In this document: piece by piece, positions 25,790 to 64,000 of the stretch | How positions within the stretch are numbered: position 1 is the first letter of the stretch | Layout of the letters: each line of letters opens with the position of its first letter | Assembly: GCA_032191485.1 (NCBI GenBank) | Contig: JAVDOI010000174.1 | Location: 126,501 to 190,500, forward strand | Source of the DNA: Leptoclinus maculatus | Taxonomy: Eukaryota; Chordata; Actinopteri; Perciformes; Stichaeidae | Direction of reading: 5' to 3' | DNA length: 64,000 bases | Notes under the pieces: generated by a model | What the model was told of the DNA's origin: nothing | The model's input: only the letters and a program-made list of their open reading frames with translations | Databases searched by the model: none | Position numbers and translations under genes: made by a program

Positions 25790-27272
25790 GCCGTTGCATA
25801 TTTCTTTTATTATCACGGATCACCCAACACGGATCTCAGGAATGGTGACAATAATGACAAAGAAATAAAAACGTACAAAATGGGAATATAAAAAATAAAT
25901 AAATAAATCTTAAAAACACACCACACATCAGAAACAGCATCAGTTGTCATATAAAGGAAAACGGAACGACATGTCACCATAGCACAATATACACATCCAC
26001 AAGGATTCCCTACCTATTTTGGTAAGTCAGCATTTTTCTTTAAAAATATTTTAATTCCATCAGCTTTTCTATAAAATAAAAAAATAAAGCAAACAGCTCA
26101 TTTTGAGCATGACTTTTTTTAGTCCCTCAGGTGGCAGTGTAAAGTCTGTGGGCACAATGCCATCTTTATGTTTATAAAAATTGGATAATTCATATTTTTT
26201 TCAATTCGAATCTTTAAGTCCTTGCCTAGGTTTTCTTTGACTGCCTTTTATATTAAATTTATCATAAACGATTCAAAGTTTTTTTTTTTTTGATGACTTG
26301 GTGTGGCTCCAGTCTCGTACAATGTTTTGATTCTTCTTCCACCATCATCGTCATTAGTGAAGCGTCTCCTTGTACATGACTGACTCAGTCCACGCTAGAG
26401 ATGAAGAGCTGGACCAGGGTCTGAATATTCACTGCTGTCCAGCAGACTGGAGCGTTTTGTCTCCTTGCCATGGATCCAAAAAAAGACTTATCAAACTACT
26501 ACAATACTTAAACAATTGCAGAATGGCCAAGGCCCCTCTTGATTTTGGTGTCAGGTGAAACTCCACTCTGAGCATCACGGGGGGAAGTATTTGAAGTGCT
26601 CTCGTCTGCATTAAATGTCCATCTGTAATTTCCCAACAATAAAATGTATCTAATATCTGAAAAAGAAAAGTCATACTGTCCCATCCTCACTCCTCAAACA
26701 CTGATGGCATTGTCTTGCAAAAAGAAAGAAATATCAGAGCATGATAACAGTAATTGGGTCATTTTATCAATGTCCCATCGATGGCCATCCACTGGTCTGA
26801 GTGTTTCAAGCTTCATTTTTTGGAGTGTGTGTATTTGTGCGAGTGTATGCAGTCCAGGTGTGACTGCAAAAGGGTTCCTGCTAATGAGGCACCTTTTGAC
26901 GATCATACGGTCATGCTTCTCCCACAGGGAGGCTTAGTCTCTCTTCTCCACTTAGTTCTTGGTTGGTTTTGTCTCGCTGACGAAAGGTGCCCTGCTTATG
27001 ATTTTCCATTTCCTAAGGGCATTTAAATGAACCTTTGATTGAAGCACCTAACTTAGGACCACCTTCAACATGAGACCAAACTCAAACCAACCCAATGGTG
27101 AGTAAGTCCTCTTGCAGGCCGTCTCACTGATGGACTGAGGTTGGCTGATGAGGTACCCTAGACTACACACACTCCTCCTCCGGTCCTCCCCAACGTCGTC
27201 AGGGCAGCGGTGTGGAGGCACAAGGACACACACGAGTCATGGCTGCGCTCAGACCAGCGAGGCCTCGGCTAG
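25790..27272 (-). other. cdh23 3' UTR (probable) and convergent intergenic DNA
   Basis: No coding signal lies between the eif3l end and the cdh23 stop. On the minus strand an AATAAA (plus-strand TTTATT, 25806-25811) could end a cdh23 3' UTR of about 1.45 kb. eif3l and cdh23 converge here with roughly 350 bp between the candidate poly(A) signals. Confidence 0.45.
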
Positions 27273-60455
<33,183 letters not shown>

Positions 60456-63233
60456 CTGCACAGACGAACACAAGCTTAAAGTCTACAACAAAAAACATCC
60501 GGCTGCTTACAAGGTACAGCAATGGCATATATCTCCCTTTACAACTGGTATCATTTCAACATTTGAACTTTTTCATCTTGCAGTCTGACAAAAGGGATTG
60601 CTAAAATATGCATATCATTATGAGAGAACAGAGAAGTTGGATTTGGTAACCAGTGAGTCTTTTTCTCAGTTCTCTGAGCTCTGTGGTGTGTCCATTCCCA
60701 TAAAGTCACCGGATAGAAAGTTCATTTTCATACACATTTTTTTTCAATGGTTTCTACAAACAGATGGAAAAATCCCTATTTTCTTTCTCATTCACCACAC
60801 ATCCACTGGTGCCCAGTGTCTTGTTGCCACAACAACCCCAACATGGCTTGGCAGTAAGTCTATAATGGCAGAACTTCTCTCCGTCTCTGTCGCAGGCAGA
60901 GAGCCAGAAGCAGCCCCAAAAAAAAAAAAAAAAAAACGGCGCAGACAGCACGGCTCCACAGCGTACACAGATAAATAGTGGAGCATGCTGGGCTGCTGCT
61001 GAATGGGCCATGTCATAAGACTGCCTTCTGAATCCAGAGAGGCACAGAGCCGCTAGCGCTGGATGAGGCTCACTTCATGTCACACCCCGCTCCTCTGTGG
61101 ATGTGTCAAACCCTGTGGAGGTGCCCAGTGCCCACAAAGTGCATATTCAATGACATACAGAGACACACACACTCAAAACACTCGAGTGCATGTGCGTGCA
61201 CTCAGGTACGCAGAAATACAGACACACACACACACACACACACACACATGCACACACACATTCTCACAGTCTCTCTCTCCCTGCACTTGTGTGTTCTCCT
61301 TTGCTCTCTCTCGCTCTCCCTGTGAAGAGGGGCCCAACTTCAGTCTCATTAGCTTCATAAAGAGATGTGGAGAGAAGAGGAGAAAGAGGAGGAGAGGGGA
61401 GGGGGAGACGGGAGAAAAAAAAGAGGCTGGGGGGTCAGATTGGGGAGTGATGAATAGGGTATTACACAGCGGACTGCACCACTTAGGCCATAAAAGGGGG
61501 TGTTTAAAGTGTAACACCACATTGCAGAGCCAGATGTTGTAAGTGTAAGCATGTGGAGTGTAATCACAGAGAGATTAGTCACTCAGCTTGTGCATGGCTC
61601 AGAACACACACCATTGTCTTTGGCTCCCTGGGATTAAAACAGCAGTGAGATATTTCTGTCGTAATGCTGTCACCCACATTTTACCCCCTTTTCCTCCTTG
61701 TTGCCCTCTTCCTCCCCAGCGCTTTCCCCTCTGTCTCTGGGAAAGCAGCAGTTTAAGGGGGGAAAACAAGTGTGTGAAGCCAAGAAACAGGTCTGACCTC
61801 AGTTACTGGAACTAAGCAAGGTGCTGTTTTAAAGAGTCTCTAAAGTGTGGGTGTAAGTATACATTTTTGATGGGGTTTATTCCAAATTACTAAAGATTCA
61901 GTATTGAAGAAGACATGTTAATTGCTTAGCATTTGAGTTAGTAAACATAATTAAATAATTTCAAATCTTATGATCTTAAGATTGCATACAATCTAATGAA
62001 TGTCTCTTAAAATCTATATTTTAAGTCTGCTGTAGAGTCTTTTGGAATGAAACTCCTAAAATCCAGATCTGGACATGTGAGCTGCTTGACATGTGCTTGA
62101 GTAACTGCACATTGTCTGTATGTGGAGACTGTTGTCCACATTTGGTTTAGTATTATTAGGACTTATCCGGAAGGTAGATTTGAATATTAGCGAACTGAGT
62201 ATTACTGTATTCCTCATTCATATTTTTACTCCACTATGTAGAAAATACAGAGAACATATGGTCAAAAATACCATAAAGCAGAGAGCAATCGAGAAAAATC
62301 TTATATGCATTTTGCAAGTATGCTGCTAATAAATGAACTTTACAGACTTTACAAATGTAATAGATTAGACAAATTGTGCTGGTAAAGAAGTTAAGAAATC
62401 ACTGTTTCAAAACTAGCTGAGCAGCCAGATCTGAAGGAGCAACAATGTGGAGAGGAGAGTACCTTACAGCTAAGCTGCCAAGCTAGGAGCAGCGTGCCTA
62501 ATCACGAATATGTGCAGCACAGTCTACAGTCTGTGTGGCTGAGAAAGAAAGTTTGTTTTTGAATAGCTGTGGGTATGTGTGTGTGTGTGTGCGTGCGTGT
62601 GGCATATGTGCTTGGAGGCGCTGACTAATGAACTGACTCTCTAACGAGCCATCCTGCTCCACTGGCCTTTTCACAGCTTTCCTGGCATTTGGTCTTAAAA
62701 ATAATTTCACGTCCCAATGTGTTTCCCTTAAACCGATAAGCCATGCTTTGTCTCCGCTGAATTAAGGACGATGACATTTACAAATGTTACTATGCTGAAG
62801 ATGGGGGCGCACAAAATGAGGGGGGGGGGGGGTATAATTGGAGACCGGGGTAGAAGAGGTGGGTGCCTCGCATTTTACAAGGGGCACTTTAATAAACCCA
62901 ATTTGTTTTACATTGAAAAAAGCCTGTCAAGCATTGACTGTTTTGTAGTCCTTGATTTAATAGCTACATAATTGCCGCAAATGCCAAACACATCTGCATG
63001 TGCATGCAAGCGTTTCTGTGTATATTTGTGCATGTGTGCGCTTAAGTGTGTGTACGTTTATCAGAAGCACTTGAGTGTATGATCCCAATAAAGGGAAAAT
63101 AAACCTACTCAGCTTGGTTAGGCTTGGTTAGTGAGGCAGAGAGCTGCTGTGGCACTTTAACAGAGGCTGACCACACCCACACACACACACACACACACAC
63201 ACCTGACAATCTAATGTTTTTTTCTCCATCCAG
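60456..63233. other. cdh23 intron upstream of exon 60395-60455, no further exon seen
   Basis: No cadherin exon was recognised from 60456 to the right edge. The stretch has an A18 run near 60919, AC repeats (61222-61250, 63176-63202), CT/GA-rich stretches (61270-61430) and a G12 near 62820. It hosts the C10orf105-like gene further right. Confidence 0.55.
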
Positions 63234-63245
63234 GGCCAAGACAAC

Positions 63246-63743
63246 ATGAACACCACTGAACCAGATTCCAACTTCACCTCGACACCACACACAGAAAATG
63301 TCACTCTGTCCAGCCTGACAACCACCACCTTCTCTGCCACCAGCCCACCGCCTCCATCCTATTCCCCAGACATCTTCAACCCAGAACTCACCATCATGGT
63401 GGTGCTGGGCTTATCGCTGCTGCTGGCAGGGTTAGCTGCCTTCCTGGCAGTGTGCCGGCCCTCGGAACAGGATGGTGACTCTGAGGCGAGCTGCAGCCCA
63501 GGCGAGAGCTTGACCCGTGGAGGACGCCGGTCCAGCGAGCCCCAGCTCAAGGTGTGGAAGAGGCTGGGCTCGTATCGCCGCTCATACAACATCTCCTTCA
63601 GACGACCGCCCCATCGCAGGCCGTACGAGCGTGAGAGCACACACGTGTCCCGGCCTCCGGCCCGGCACACCCCGCAGCCAGAAACCAGCGTGGAGCCACA
63701 CCTCACTATGCCTTGTCTATTTGACTATGTCACTGAAATCTGA
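63246..63743 (+). CDS. C10orf105: C10orf105-like single-pass membrane protein (nested in cdh23)
   Basis: A single 165-codon coding exon. It is preceded by an acceptor (TTTTTTTCTCCATCCAG) 12 bp before the ATG, so an upstream noncoding exon is likely. A Ser/Thr/Pro-rich N-terminal segment carries three N-glycosylation sequons (N2, N9, N18). A transmembrane helix spans about residues 48-70 (MVVLGLSLLLAGLAAFLAVC). It is followed by a basic tail with SEPQLKVWKRLGSYRRS. Human C10orf105 (133 aa) has the same plan and a matching SEPRLRLWKRLGS motif, and it also lies inside CDH23. The tail ends LFDYVTEI. Function is unknown in any species I recall. The orthology call rests on motif plus position. Confidence 0.85.
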   Translation: MNTTEPDSNFTSTPHTENVTLSSLTTTTFSATSPPPPSYSPDIFNPELTIMVVLGLSLLLAGLAAFLAVCRPSEQDGDSEASCSPGESLTRGGRRSSEPQLKVWKRLGSYRRSYNISFRRPPHRRPYERESTHVSRPPARHTPQPETSVEPHLTMPCLFDYVTEI

Positions 63744-64000
63744 CTCAAAGACAGGCTGAGGGCTGACTGACTGCTTCCCACAACAAGTGATGCACTGTAT
63801 ATCTTACGGCTGGTGCTACGGACGTTATTGATAACTGTTTAGGCGATCCAAAAGTCATTGAAGTGGGGTTTACACATTTTTGTGACTGATCATTTCACCC
63901 TCTGCAGCAAGTGACATTGTTAGCTATGGATGTTGTTTTTTCAGCATAGCTCTCTACTATATGCATAGAGGTAAACAATTATTATATTTATTATAACGAC
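63744..64000 (+). other. 3' flank / 3' UTR of the C10orf105-like gene
   Basis: Non-coding sequence after the TGA stop, running off the window. No poly(A) signal is certain before the edge. Confidence 0.5.

Overview
This is about 64 kb of vertebrate, almost certainly teleost fish, nuclear DNA. Its genes are made of small exons with GT-AG introns of mostly 70-900 bp. Long dinucleotide microsatellites, hAT-like and non-LTR transposon remains, and orthologues of human genes with fish-style divergence all fit. There are no operons, bacterial genes or CRISPR arrays. Exon edges were set by hand from conserved protein sequence, splice sites and reading-phase continuity. No database search was possible.

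Layout. (1) About 0.15-10.4 kb, minus strand: the 5' half of smoc2 (signal peptide, Kazal domain, first thyroglobulin type-1 domain), running off the left edge. (2) About 11.4-20.5 kb: a nest of transposons. It holds a hAT-type MITE, inverted hAT-like arms, two non-LTR endonuclease fragments, an orphan last exon of ribosomal protein gene rps16, and a broken otud6b-like gene. (3) 20.7-25.4 kb, plus strand: a complete 15-exon eif3l (582 aa). (4) 27.3-60.5 kb, minus strand: the last 41 coding exons of cadherin-23 (cdh23, about 2,241 residues), with many cadherin repeats, the transmembrane helix and a cytoplasmic tail ending in the ITEL PDZ ligand. (5) Nested antisense in cdh23 introns: vsir (VISTA, 7 coding exons, 301 aa, 43.2-52.4 kb) and a C10orf105-like single-coding-exon membrane protein (63.2-63.7 kb). 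In human, VSIR and C10orf105 are also nested in CDH23, in the same order.

eif3l and cdh23 converge tail to tail at 25.4-27.3 kb. The genes do not form one pathway. smoc2 is a matricellular protein gene, eif3l encodes a translation initiation subunit, cdh23 encodes a hair-cell tip-link cadherin, and vsir is an immune checkpoint gene. Points of most interest are the transposon nest with pieces of two host genes, (TG)n tracts close to several cdh23 splice sites (including a 126-bp tract 5 nt from an acceptor), the loss of the cytoplasmic tail tyrosine in this VISTA, and a perfect 21-bp hairpin in a cdh23 intron.
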